Positions 41,503 through 51,414 of a stretch of DNA of 64,000 nucleotides are shown here, piece after piece. The stretch covers positions 1,302,001-1,366,000 of the forward strand of contig ML978128.1 in assembly GCA_010015805.1 (NCBI GenBank), written 5' to 3'. A model generated the notes under the pieces. The model saw only the letters and a program-made list of their open reading frames with translations, had not been told where the DNA came from and ran no database searches. The position numbers and the translations under genes are program-made. Position 1 is the stretch's first letter. Each line of letters opens with the position of its first letter. The stretch is from Rhizodiscina lignyota. Its lineage: Eukaryota; Ascomycota; Dothideomycetes; Aulographales; Rhizodiscinaceae.

Positions 41503-44070
41503 TCAGTTCACGCCGTTAGTGCAAAGATCTCTTAGCGGGGAGGGTAAACTGCCAACGCCCTTTTCTGCCTCACTTCTCACTCTCGCGGCCTCCTCGCCTT
41601 TGCCACACCGCGCGAGAGTGTCGGCCAACATGCCATTCGCGGCGCACGTCCACAGCTGGCTCTTGCCTCTCTTCGCAAGGTGTAACCCTGTCCTCGCGCT
41701 TTTCTCCGCTTGGTCTCCGGCAAGGTCTTTAAAGAAGAAGGCGGTCATGAAATTCAGAGAGATGTAAAGTAGCTGGCTGTTATTAATTGCCTTGGCGTCC
41801 TTGAGAGCAAGTTGGAGATGCTGTTTCATCTTCAATATTGTACTTTCGTCGGTGCGAGGAGATATTGCGCGCATGAGGTAGAACGCAGAATGTATTGATT
41901 TATTTGCATGCTGAATGCAAAACGGTTCGAGTCGAGCGAGAAGATCTGGGAAGAGCGTGTGTCGATTATGCATCGGGGAACGGATAACGAGGAGAGTATT
42001 GAGAGCGGCAAGTATACACAAGTCTGTCTGAGCATCGTTCATCCGGTTCTTATTTGTCGGAAGCGCGAAAATCGGCGACAGGAAGATTTCCACGGCGGTA
42101 GTTGTATCGCCAATTGCCTGCGAGATGGTAGCTTCTACGTAACGTAGCCACCTGCTGATATCATCTGTAAGCTTGAAAGCCGGGTCTTTGACTTCTGTCT
42201 CAAGTCTATCAAGATGGGATCGTGCGGATGTCCAGTCTGCTCGTTGGCAAGCTATTAATGCCAACTGTAAGCGCATGAACCAAGATGACATGGCATGCCA
42301 TTCATATCTTTGTGAAGCTGTCGTGACTGTAGAATGGTCGGTGCTTGGTGACTTAAGAAGTTCTGCAGTCAATTTAGTGTCTCACCGTGAACGAGTCATT
42401 GTTCTCAAGACGCACCTTTAGCCATCCTCAATCCCTCAAGTAGGTAATTGTTAGCTTTGTCGTCTGTGATGGATTTGGATTGGATAGCTGTGATTCCACT
42501 GAGGTAGTAACCCAGCATATACAGGTCCCGCTGAGGCAGCCAATGGAACGAGAGCGAAACCTGTCCTTTGCTTTCGAAATTGAGTATGTCGCCTGTATTC
42601 CCAATCAAATTGGGGTCCACAATATGATTGAGACAAACTGTGAAGGAGCCATCCGAGTTCCATGCTAATTTGGGGTTTGCCTCGTCCATAAGGTGTTGCA
42701 TAGCATTCATCTTCATATTAGCCTGCTCAGGGTTCTGAGAGTGCTTCAGACTACATGCCAAGTCAACAATATCCAGGATAGCCCAGACTTGAGACAGCTC
42801 AGTCGACGGTAACTGCAGCTGATAACTCCGAGCTGATGCGATTGCCCGCTGCGCTTGTTCAATGCTCTCTGGACCACCACTCTTGAGATGAATCATGGCT
42901 TCGAATGCAGCAGACGTGATGAATATTTCAACGTCACCAAAGGACTCTGCGGTTGCGGAGATGCTGCGGAGATGCTGCAATGCAACCAGGCTTTCCTGAT
43001 GAGACTCCATTTGGGACGAGAGAGTTACGCGGAGAAACCGTAACGCATATGTCCAAGCAGTATGTTGGAATCTATATTTGTCAGTGCTGTCCAGATATGA
43101 ATAACTTGAAATCCTCACGTCTCGACATCCGGGATAAGCTTATCGAGGCTCTTCAAAGCTGCCTTTGGCTTTGTGCGGAATAAGACTCGGGCCTGAAGAT
43201 GTTGCATGCTGTATTTGAGGTCCAAAAGGCGATTCTAAATCCATTAGCTGGGCCAAATCGATGGTCGTCGGGGACTTGCCCTTTCGCAAAGCATTATCTG
43301 CGTCACGTGAGCGCGCGTTCGAGCGTGATTATACGTGTCTCATGTACTTACGCCTTTATTCAGCACCTCTTCCGCATCTAGATTATTATTCGTCTCTTCA
43401 AAGAGCAGTGTCGCGTATCGGAGTCTTAAGGAAGCTTCTGCACGCGGCTCTAACCTATACTTCTACTCTGCACGTTAGCGAACGCGAAAGAAGAGCGATG
43501 TACTAAGCATACCCTCAAAACCGCGTCCATACAGCGCATACCCATCGCTATGAGCTTATAGTATTCCTGGAGCCTTGTGTCCTGCTTCATCAACGCGACC
43601 ATTGGTCCCATACCTCTCGCCGTGGAGATGTACTCATCCGCGAGTGACAAGAGAAGCTGCTGAAGGTCGACAGGAGGGGACGCAGGCTTCGGGGGTTGCG
43701 GCGGCAGTTGAGGTATCACCTCAGGTTTTCTTGAAGTCGGTGTAGAAAGCATTTGGTCATGTTGATGTGCCCGGGGTTGCGGACGTGGCTGCTTCGGTTG
43801 ACGAGGTTGCTGTTGCATATGTTCGCGATAATCTGAGAGGTCTTGAAATTGGCTAAGATAATCGGGTGGGCGTTGTGGTATAATGACCATTGAGGCTGCG
43901 TTGTACTGATGAGCCGCTTGAGGCGGCGGTGGTGGAGGTATTGAATGAGGTTGCTGTTGCGCATGCGGCAGGTACGGCGGAGGGTAGTTGATGGGCCGAT
44001 TAGGCTGCCCCGAGGAGGCATACGCTCCATTAGGATGGGACCCGTAAGGGTTAAACATCTGCCAGTCCAT
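41503..44070 (-). CDS. MAU2: Mau2/Scc4 cohesin-loading factor
   Basis: Mau2 pairs with Scc2 to load cohesin onto chromatin. Six exons, 44070-43513, 43462-43352, 43297-43280, 43234-43119, 43071-42416 and 42362-41503, give 772 residues. The N-terminal ~130 residues are Pro/Gln-rich and variable. The TPR-like superhelix begins near LQQLLLSLADEYISTARGMG and includes VLRKYRLEPRAEASLRLRYA, YSMQHLQARVLFRTKPKAAL, QHTAWTYALRFLRVTLSSQ and YLLEGLRMAKELLKSPS. Exon 3 is only 18 nt (IMLCER) and is followed by a GC-AG intron with donor AGG|GCAAGT. With these two choices the frame is continuous and reproduces the family order. Confidence 0.88.
43235..43279 (-). other. GC-AG intron of MAU2 after an 18-nt exon
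   Basis: 45 nt with donor AGG|GCAAGT, branch GCTAAT and acceptor TTTAG. GCAAGT is the standard GC-AG donor. Any other join hits an in-frame stop or loses the conserved NRLLDLKYSMQHLQAR. Confidence 0.7.
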
Positions 44071-44411
44071 GATGGTGGGCCAAAAGCCCGTTCAGGGCCC
44101 GTCAAACCGAATTCCAGGGTTCGTCAAGCCTGCGTTCGTCAAATGAACAAGCCGTGAGGTTGCGTAGATAGCCGCATTCGGTGGGTGAAGAAAGCGTCTA
44201 TTGGCCAATATAAGCGCAAACGGCTCAACACGCTGTGACGCGGCCGTGTCACTGCGCTTAGGCGAGCCGAGGCACCCTGCTCGTTATCGATAGCACCTTC
44301 CAAGTGCATTTTCGAACATTGCGGCGGTAGAAATTGACCCACTTTCCAATTTCTGCACTTCACCTTGACAGATCAAGGTATCTTACTTTCACTCAGTTCT
44401 TCCAGGCTGCA
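44071..44411. promoter_or_regulatory. Divergent promoter, MAU2 and esterase gene
   Basis: 341 bp between divergent starts. No specific site was recognised. Confidence 0.5.
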
Positions 44412-45809
44412 ATGTGGTTCTCGTGGCTTTTTGGCTACGCGAAGGTGGCCTTCTACGGCGCCAAAAACACAATCATTCTCACGGCTAAGGATGGATCTGA
44501 AAAGTCACTCGTAGACATCTGCAAATCAGCCACTCCAACATGTCGCCTGCACCCTCTCCTATTTAATGGACACCTGCAGACTATGTACACGGCCATTGGT
44601 AAACAAAGTATACCGATCATTTACAAACGCAAAGTCTTCGAATCGGACGATCCAGAGGTCGCAGGCTCATTTGTAGTTGACTTTGTGGTACATGAGCCGA
44701 GTGAAGTGGACAAGACTCTACCTCCACGCACGACTTACTATTCTGAGGACGAACTAGCGAATATCGGATCACTCGACATCAAGCCAATGCTCATCACACT
44801 CCATGGACTCAGTGGAGGATCACATGAAGACTACTTACGACATGTCTTCGCTCCCTTGTGCACTGAGGAAGGTGGGTGGGAAGCATGCGTTGTGACTTCT
44901 CGCGGCTGTGCCATGTCCAAAATCACTACAGAAGTGCTTTACAATGCGCGAGCTACTTGGGACTTTCGACAGGTAGTCAACTGGTGCCGAAAGACATTTC
45001 CAAATAGGCCGCTCTTCGGCATTGGTTATTCACTGGGAGCCAACATTTTGACCAATGTAAGTAAAGCTTGTCTATATTTCTGCTTAGGCCTTACGAATGG
45101 TAGTATCTCGGTGAAGAGGGCAATAAGTGTCCACTAAAAGCGGCTGTCGTTGTAGCCAACCCGTGGAACCTCGAAATCGGCAATGTGGGCCTCAACAGCA
45201 CCTGGTTGGGTCGAGAGGTCTACTCCAAGACCCTGGGAACAGCGATGAAAAGGCTCTTCATGGGACATGTCGATCAAATTTCAAAGAACCCGAGAATCAA
45301 CGTTGAGAATGTCATGAACGTGAAATATCTTTTCGAATTCGATAGAGAGCTGCAAGGGCCGACTTGGGGCTATCCCACCGAAAATGCGTACTACCGAGAC
45401 GCCTCCTCTTCCGACTCACTACTCGCCATTCGGATTCCAGTCTTCGCGGTAAGTGCCGAAGATGATCCTATTGCAACAAAGCTTGCCCTTCCATACGAGG
45501 AGATCAAGAAGAACCCATTCGCATGCCTTTGCGTGACCTCCACTGGCGGACATCTTGCCTGGTTTGAGCTAGGCGGTGGAAGGTGGTTTGTCAAGCCAGT
45601 GAGTAACGTCCATGTGGGAGCGCTGCCAAATGCTCAATAATTTCTAGATTGTGGGTTTCTTGCAAACCATGGCGAGAGACATCGATCATGTAAAGTCCAG
45701 CAAGAAGCTCGATGATATGATCCAGGCAATGATACAGCCCAGTCATGCTGATGCAGGCTTCCGGCCGATGCGTCGCAAACTCCGGTATCATCATGACCCT
45801 GATGATTGA
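44412..45809 (+). CDS. Eht1/Eeb1-type alpha/beta-hydrolase (acyltransferase/esterase, YheT family)
   Basis: This family makes or cleaves medium-chain fatty-acid ethyl esters and related acyl esters, often at lipid droplets or mitochondria. Exons 44412-45056, 45104-45598 and 45648-45809 give 433 residues. Landmarks are HPLLFNGHLQTMY, the oxyanion loop LITLHGLSGGSHEDYL, the nucleophile elbow GIGYSLGANIL (Ser ~207), Asp of AVSAEDDPIA and His of TSTGGHLAWFE (~365). The first 20 residues (MWFSWLFGYAKVAFYGAK) are hydrophobic and may anchor it to a membrane. Its stop lies only 31 bp from the convergent LOC1 stop. The exact substrate is not deducible. Confidence 0.88.
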
Positions 45810-45840
45810 AAAACGGGGAGGAGATCTTTGCCTGAGGTGC

Positions 45841-46789
45841 TCAACCGAAAGACACTCGTTTCTTGTTCTTTTTCGGTGCGGAAGTTTGAGCGTTTGCATC
45901 TGTCGCATTCAAGGCGTCGCCGTCGCTCTTGCGCTTTCTATGTTTACGGAGCGAGTTTTTGGTTTCTTCCTGCAAGCATATATTAGAACATGGCTGGAGT
46001 TTCTTCGCGCGGATTCCGCGCGATTTGCTTTTACAACTGCTGCAAGCCGGCAGGGTAGGGTGTGCTAAGGGAAGTACATGAATCATGGAGGTACTTTCTT
46101 GTCCTACTAGCTCTAAGAGGTCAAACAAGACAAAATGTGCCTTGCTCTCCGCTCCCAGAATCGAACTAGGGACCTTTCGGTGGCAGATATGAGCAATTAC
46201 AGCCGAACGTGATAAACCAACTACACCAAGCGGAGTAACCAAGCTGAGCATGGGCTTGTGGGGGTTTGGAAGTAAAAATTTCTTCCCAGCGACTGTCACG
46301 GAATGGTGAATTGCAACTCACCAGCTTTGATTTCTTGTCCACTTGCCTCATCTCCGCCTCCTTCCTCCTAGCCTCCCTTATTTCCTCCATTTGTCTCGCC
46401 TTCATCATCTTGCTCTCAATCTGGCCCTCCTTGTCCGCATTGACCATTGCCAAAATCGTCATCATGCTCTGTTGATCGTCGACGAAGACCTTGCCCTTCT
46501 TCTTCCCCTTCGGCTTCTGTACGCCCGCCGGTGTGATCATATTCAGCTTTGGAATTCCAAGCTCTTTCTCAGTGTATGTTCGCCGTTTCTTCTTCGTAGA
46601 AGGAGCATCGGCGCGCTTGGTCTTGATTTGGTCTTTTGGCTTCGGTACGCTGCGCTTCTTCGCGCTGGAGGACGATTTGCTCGATGGTTTGCTCGATGGT
46701 TTGCTCGACGGTCTGCTCGAGGGTTTGGAAGCAGAAGAACTAGATTTGAATTTAGAGCCTGAGCCTTTGGATGGCGGCTTTGGCGCCAT
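45841..46789 (-). CDS. LOC1: Loc1, 60S ribosome assembly/export factor
   Basis: Loc1 is a nucleolar RNA-binding protein needed for 60S biogenesis and, in yeast, for ASH1 mRNA localisation. Exons 46789-46322 and 45969-45841 give 198 residues. The Ser/Lys-rich N terminus ([18 protein letters not shown]) is followed by the core [32 protein letters not shown] and [20 protein letters not shown]. Splicing joins KKSKL to [15 protein letters not shown] and the end reads [10 protein letters not shown], the usual C-terminal form. The intron (45970-46321, 352 nt) is about six times longer than most in this window because it contains a tRNA-Tyr gene on the same strand. Confidence 0.92.
46146..46235 (-). 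tRNA. tRNA-Tyr (GUA) with a 15-nt intron, inside LOC1 intron
   Basis: The cloverleaf is complete. The acceptor stem is CTCCGCT/AGCGGAG with the C1-G72 pair typical of eukaryotic tRNA-Tyr. The D stem is GTG/CAC, the anticodon stem TTCGG/CCGAA, and the T arm CCTAG-TTCGATT-CTGGG. The loop reads CT-GTA-A, then a 15-nt intron, then A, placing the intron after position 37 as usual. Downstream only a T4 run follows before LOC1 exon 2, a weak Pol III terminator. Confidence 0.93.
46236..46266 (-). repeat. Flank shared with the second tRNA-Tyr copy
   Basis: About 31 bp immediately upstream of this tRNA match the upstream flank of the plus-strand copy (46998-47028) with two mismatches. This marks an inverted duplication of ~120 bp. 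Confidence 0.8.
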
Positions 46790-47028
46790 AATTTCAAAAG
46801 GCTGTTGCCCTTAAATCAAATTATCGTGTTGTTGATGATGATGTGTGCGCAGATGTGCACTGGGCTTGTGACTTTTTGCCCGCAAAATGCGACAAAGTGG
46901 GTCCTTGAACGGCGAAGGCTTCCTTAGGCTTAGCGCACAACCGGCTCACTTTCGTAAATCAATTACGCTACCTATATATTTTATTTTTATTTTCCAGAAC
47001 CCCCACAAGCCCAGGCTTAGCTTGGTTA
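46790..47028. promoter_or_regulatory. LOC1 promoter and tRNA-Tyr upstream flank
   Basis: An AT-rich run (TATATATTTTATTTTTATTT, around 46974-46993) precedes the duplicated tRNA flank. It could serve as an upstream TATA-like element for Pol III. Confidence 0.4.
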
Positions 47029-47118
47029 CTCCGCTTGGTGTAGTTGGTTTATCACGTTCGGCTGTAATTGCTCATATCTGCCACCGAAAGGTCCCTAGTT
47101 CGATTCTGGGAGCGGAGA
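47029..47118 (+). tRNA. tRNA-Tyr (GUA) with a 15-nt intron, second copy
   Basis: The sequence is identical to the LOC1-intron copy over all 90 nt, including the 15-nt intron, and lies in the opposite orientation. A ten-base T run follows at once, a strong Pol III terminator. Confidence 0.95.
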
Positions 47119-47128
47119 TTTTTTTTTT
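47119..47128 (+). terminator. Pol III T-tract terminator
   Basis: Ten consecutive T directly after the discriminator base of the second tRNA-Tyr. Confidence 0.9.
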
Positions 47129-47299
47129 CTCTTTTGTGCGCGCAATTAGTTCACCTTTTGGCTTTTTGTTCTTCCATTCGACTTCATTTTTGAGATTTTC
47201 GGTGGCAAGAGATCATTATGTAAGCAGGTCGTGCTTTCCAGTCTGGCAATCACGTCTCGAGGGAGGTCTCCCCTTTTCCCACACCACATCTACCAGTCG

Positions 47300-47329
47300 C
47301 ACTCACCTGCCACTTGCTGCAGGTGAGTG
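47300..47329. repeat. Inverted repeat at the left edge of the fossil
   Basis: CACTCACCTGC and GCAGGTGAGTG form a perfect 11-bp inverted repeat around an 8-nt loop. Confidence 0.85.
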
Positions 47330-47860
47330 TCCTGCCTTAATGGAAGCAAAAGTCGTCACGCAATGTACGTCACCATGGTCAGCCGCGACAAAATTCCCTC
47401 TGAAGTCAAATGGATCTCTGCACATCTACTGCCCGATCAACGACGCGACCATCAAGGATGGGTACCCGATGAGACGTATAGAGCCAATCCTCAATGAGCT
47501 CAGTCAGCCTCATTTATAGTATATGTTCCAAGCTGATGCAGTAAACGGGTACTGGGCTGTTCCGATTGCGCCTGAACATGCATACAAAACTGCCTTCTCC
47601 ACAATCTTCGGACAGATATGTTATCTCCGAATGGGGTAAGGTCTTATTGGGGCTCCAGCAACATACTCAAAACTCAGACATCGCGATGGGATATATCCCG
47701 ATACCCAACTCCGAACTCCCACTCTCAGAGGTGATGAAGGAGCATGTCTCCTTTGAGTATTTCGTCGATGATGATCTGGGCGGGGCGGACACCTTCACTA
47801 ATTTGATTCGCTTCTTGCACGAATTCTACTTCACCTGCAGCAAGCTGCAGGTGAGTGGGA
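47317..47860 (+). mobile_element. Fossil Ty3/gypsy retrotransposon fragment (reverse transcriptase part)
   Basis: Only an internal piece of a Ty3/gypsy-type pol gene remains: the finger-palm region of reverse transcriptase, recognisable from short matches such as GYWAVPIAPEHAYKTAFST and the YFVDDD-type active-site box. It is broken, with a few interruptions, and lacks gag, protease, RNase H, integrase and LTRs as far as I can see. It appears old. It is bounded on both sides by the same 14-bp direct repeat (GCTGCAGGTGAGTG), each within a short hairpin. It lies 0.2 kb downstream of a tRNA gene, a common landing zone for such elements. Confidence 0.75.
47831..47857. repeat. Inverted repeat at the right edge of the fossil
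   Basis: TCACCTGCAGC and GCTGCAGGTGA form a perfect 11-bp inverted repeat with a 2-nt loop. The right arm repeats the sequence found at the left edge. Confidence 0.85.
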
Positions 47861-49199
47861 AGTACATAACAGAGAGCGGGTCGAGGGTGAGAAGAAGGCT
47901 GATTCAGAGCTACAAGATAGTGCACCACCGTAATGTATATGATCTTTAATTAATTGAGGTTATGCTCGAGAAAGCTGTGGATGTTTAATAAGTATTGTCA
48001 GATGTATGTCAAACCATCCCTTCAGAGACGCTCTTGCTTGCGTTGAAGAGTAATACTTATTTATACTCTCCTTGTCCGACTTATCCAGCTCAACCAGTTT
48101 GTTGCCCTCAAGTGCGAATCTCTTCGCTTTTTCTGTTATGTAATTTCTTAATTCTTCGCGTTCAAGACTGCAGAGAAAAGCAGACACATGGCGACTCTGC
48201 TACCAAAGAATCTTCAAGGTAGAAGGAGATATGACTGGACTGGTCTTGCGCCCAGGAAGGAGCATTGAAGCCACGCCAAAGGCAGAATTTACAGGCCGGA
48301 TATATCTTCCTCCACCTCAAGCATATGCGCAGGCACTTCCTTCTGGATCCTCGACCTCTTCAACCTCATCCTCCACCACCTCTACTTCCGCGGCCCCAAC
48401 CTCCTCAACCTCCTCAACATAACCTCCCCAGCTCGACCTCCTCAACCCCCCAACCTCAACCTCCACTATCACTCCCTCCTCTTCCCACAAGCGAAAAGTC
48501 GATGTCAACGATACGATATCGACGGAGCCAACGTGAAAAGGCAGCGAAGTGAGTGGCTACTACGAATGTACCGTGAATGTCTGCTCCCTAGTCATAAGGA
48601 GGACGCCGAAAATGGCTATATCCGACCGGAATTTGAGGCGGACAGACAGTACATCGAGTATTGACTGGTTACGGGTACGCACACCCAACGGCTCTCAGCA
48701 GCGGAGGGATGGCCTAAAAGGTACTGTGGTTCGGAATTACTGTCCGTGACACAACAAGCCAACATGCCTCTCGGAGCCATCAAAACTTCCCTGCTTCTCT
48801 TTCTTCTTCCCTTGGACGGCGTGCGGGATTAAGCCACACGGCCTTCTTGCAAGTTGCACCTGGGTGCGGACGGTCTGGCAAACCTCCGTACTCCAGCATG
48901 GGTCCCGCTTTTTCGAAGCGCTGGAGATAAAGGATACGGTAATTTCGCGAAAAGCCCAGTCAAGAAATAGATATTTGAGGTGTGGAATGTCACTTTCGAG
49001 GCATGATTTGGAGGCGGTGTTAGGCCACAAAACAAAAGGAACGCTTGCCTATTATAGTAAGGTTACTTAGGGCACTTGGGGGATATCCTGCTGGCAGACA
49101 CGCTCGAGGGTATTTCATAACTGCATCCAGAGGGAAAAACTAGTGGAATCCTTTGAAGCTGCGAAGACCCATAGTTCTTGCAAATTAACTATAGCTGTT
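47861..49199. other. Gene-poor stretch with low-complexity CT repeats
   Basis: This stretch of 1.3 kb holds CCTC/CAAC-rich low-complexity sequence (48310-48480) and a 68-codon frame at 48864-49070 ending LGHKTKGTLAYYSKVT. No intact gene is supported. It probably contains decayed repeat material. Confidence 0.5.
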
Positions 49200-51414
49200 T
49201 CACGCAAACCCTTCGAACTTTCTCGCGATTTCCAAAAGCTCTGCATCCATCCTACTGCCGCTCACAAAAGTCACTCCAAACGGGAGTGTCCCGTCATCCT
49301 TCTCATTTCCGGACAGCTCCTTTACCGGATATGTGCCAGCCGGCGTTGCAACAGCACACAAGTCCAAAACATTCGCAAAGTGCGTAAACTCGCCCAAGAA
49401 GCTGTTCTTCTTGATCGGGTCGGCATTGACTTGCTCAATTGTCCAATGCGTAGGTGCTGTGGGAACCATTACCACATCTACGCCGCTCGCCGCGTACGCA
49501 AAGACCTTCTCCACCTGACGTGTGTAAAGGGCTTTGGCCTGCAAGTCGCGATAAGCCTGGATAGCTGTGCTGTTTCGCGCAACAACCGCATCGAACAGCT
49601 GCACAGTGACGGGATGTAGATGTTGCCGATTCTGTTCAAGCCAGCCGTCGGGAAGTCCTGCGAGACGCTCAGAAACGAAAGTTCCGTCGTAAAGCAGCTT
49701 CCCAGCCTTGTCAAAAGGCGCCCAATCGATCGATACGAGCGTGCCACCGATGCTCTGAAGACGCTGAACAGCTTCGTCGAACATTCGTCGGTACACTGGG
49801 GTACATATCTCAAGGGCTTCAGGCGGCGGAATCCCAAACTTGAAGGCCTTAGCTTGAGGGCCTATTGCGTTGATATGTCGTTCAAAACCAATCGATGGCT
49901 TTGCGTAGCGGTCATTCTCGTCGTAGCCTTCCGTCAGTTGCCACACTAGCCTGGCATCGTCAATGTTCTTAGCAATGATGGCCATGCAATCTAGTGAGAG
50001 GCAAGCTGGCGTGACACCAACAGCAGATATGAGGCCTCTCGTGGGCTTGTATCCAACTACACCGTTGAAGAGTGCAGGTACGCGACCTGAGCCTGCGGTA
50101 TCAGTTCCGACAGAGAAAGAGCAAAGGCCCACTCCAACACTGACGCTGCTGCCAGAGGAGGAGCCGCCAGAAATGTATTCCTTGTGGAAAGCAGAGTGAG
50201 GTTGACCGTACGGGCTCCTGCAGCCTGTGAGACCCGTTGCGAATTGGTCGAGGTTGGCCTTGCCGATGAGGAGCCCACCTTCGGCTATAAGCTTCTCATA
50301 CATCGGTGCAGAAACGGTCGGGGTGAATGCCAAAGGCGGGCAGGCTGTGGTTGTCGGCAAACCGGCGACGTCTACGCTGTCCTTGACACTGAAGGGAATG
50401 CCGTAAAGCGGTGGGAGCGCAGATTTGTCTGGATACTTGGCGGCGAGTGCTTTTGCTTTCTCCACGACCACGTCTTTGCTCTCGAGATGGATCCATACGC
50501 CTTCGTGCTCCTGTCCGTAAGCTTCGATGATTTTGTATAGACCCTCAGCGACGGTGACAGGCGAAAGACCAGCTTTATATGCTTTCGATAAACCAGCAAT
50601 AGACAGATCACCGTCCCATTCAGGAGTAGTCTCGGGCGTTGATGAGGCTACCGTGCTGAGTGCATCCAGAAGAGGTTGTAATGATGCAACAAAGCTGAAA
50701 AGACCTTGTGACCAGTACAATACGTCGAGAGTTTGATATTTGAATTCGACATTATAGCCAGCAGTCGCTTCGGAGATTCCGCCTAACACAGTCAGTGATT
50801 GGGTTATTTCAACTCCATTGCGTTCTAACATCCCACGTACAGCATTCAAATCCCCGATCGTTCGCTTCCCGAATCGACGTTGCAAAGCAGCATTCTGTAG
50901 TGACACCAGCTACAATTATATGAGTGATGCCACGTGCTTTCAATTTATGCATAATTGTCGTATTCCAAAATGACCCCTTTCCGGGCTTGTCAATGACAAC
51001 CTCGCCAGGTAGTGGCTTTAATTCATCGACCAGATCATGGCCGTACTCTCCTCTCGTGAGCAGTCTTCCTAGCGGTCCTTTGTCTCCAATTACGAGCTTG
51101 TGCTGCTTATTTCCTGGAGAAGCAGCCTGCCTTACCAGTTTCGAGGATGGGCAGTCCGACATGTCTGGTTTTTGCCCTTCTCTGGTGTGGAAAATCGCCA
51201 GTCCTGCACTTCTGCAGGCATCAAGTAGCTTTCTCGTCGGGGCAATCGACTCTTGGACCGGCTCCAGATTCCCTCCCTGTATTTGCCCAAAGCCACCTGG
51301 GAGGAGAAAGTCCCTTTGCATGTCAATCACCAATAGAGCCGTGTGCTTGAGGGGAAAGGTGTATGCATATGGCTTGGCATCGATGGTGAGAGTGTCTATC
51401 TTTCCCTTACCCAT
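49200..51414 (-). CDS. Bifunctional isochorismatase-like hydrolase / allophanate-hydrolase amidase (probable biuret degradation)
   Basis: Two exons, 51414-50841 and 50782-49200, give 718 residues. Residues ~1-233 are an isochorismatase-fold cysteine hydrolase with triad Asp31 (LLVIDMQRDF), Lys143 (VIDKPGKGSF) and Cys176 (GVTTECCFAT). The blocks HTREGQKPD and LLTRGEYGHDL resemble biuret hydrolase BiuH. Residues ~248-718 are an amidase-signature domain closest to allophanate hydrolase AtzF: WIHLESKD, PLYGIPFSVKD (Lys325), GGSSSGSS (Ser399) and GTDTAGSGR (Ser423). The K-S-S spacing (74, 24) equals that of AtzF. The C-terminal domain of AtzF is missing. The intron removes the only frame change, and joins FEC|C-GISEATAGYNVEFKY. 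BiuH makes allophanate and AtzF consumes it, so one polypeptide could do both steps. ATG 51414 is preferred over the in-frame 51555. Confidence 0.82.

Larger units (their letters stand above)
45970..46321 (-). other. LOC1 intron hosting a tRNA gene
   Basis: The donor GTGAGT and acceptor CTTGCAG give phase 0. The tRNA gene occupies its central 90 nt and reads in the same direction as LOC1. Confidence 0.85.

Noticed and set aside
48864-49070. 68-codon frame ending LGHKTKGTLAYYSKVT, resembling the H...T..YY end of tyrosine recombinases
   Set aside because: Too short, with no upstream Arg or other conserved boxes. I kept it only as a note within a decayed region.
49200-51414. Urea amidolyase (DUR1,2) as the identity of the amidase gene
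   Set aside because: No biotin carboxylase or biotinyl domain is present; the N-terminal partner is an isochorismatase fold.
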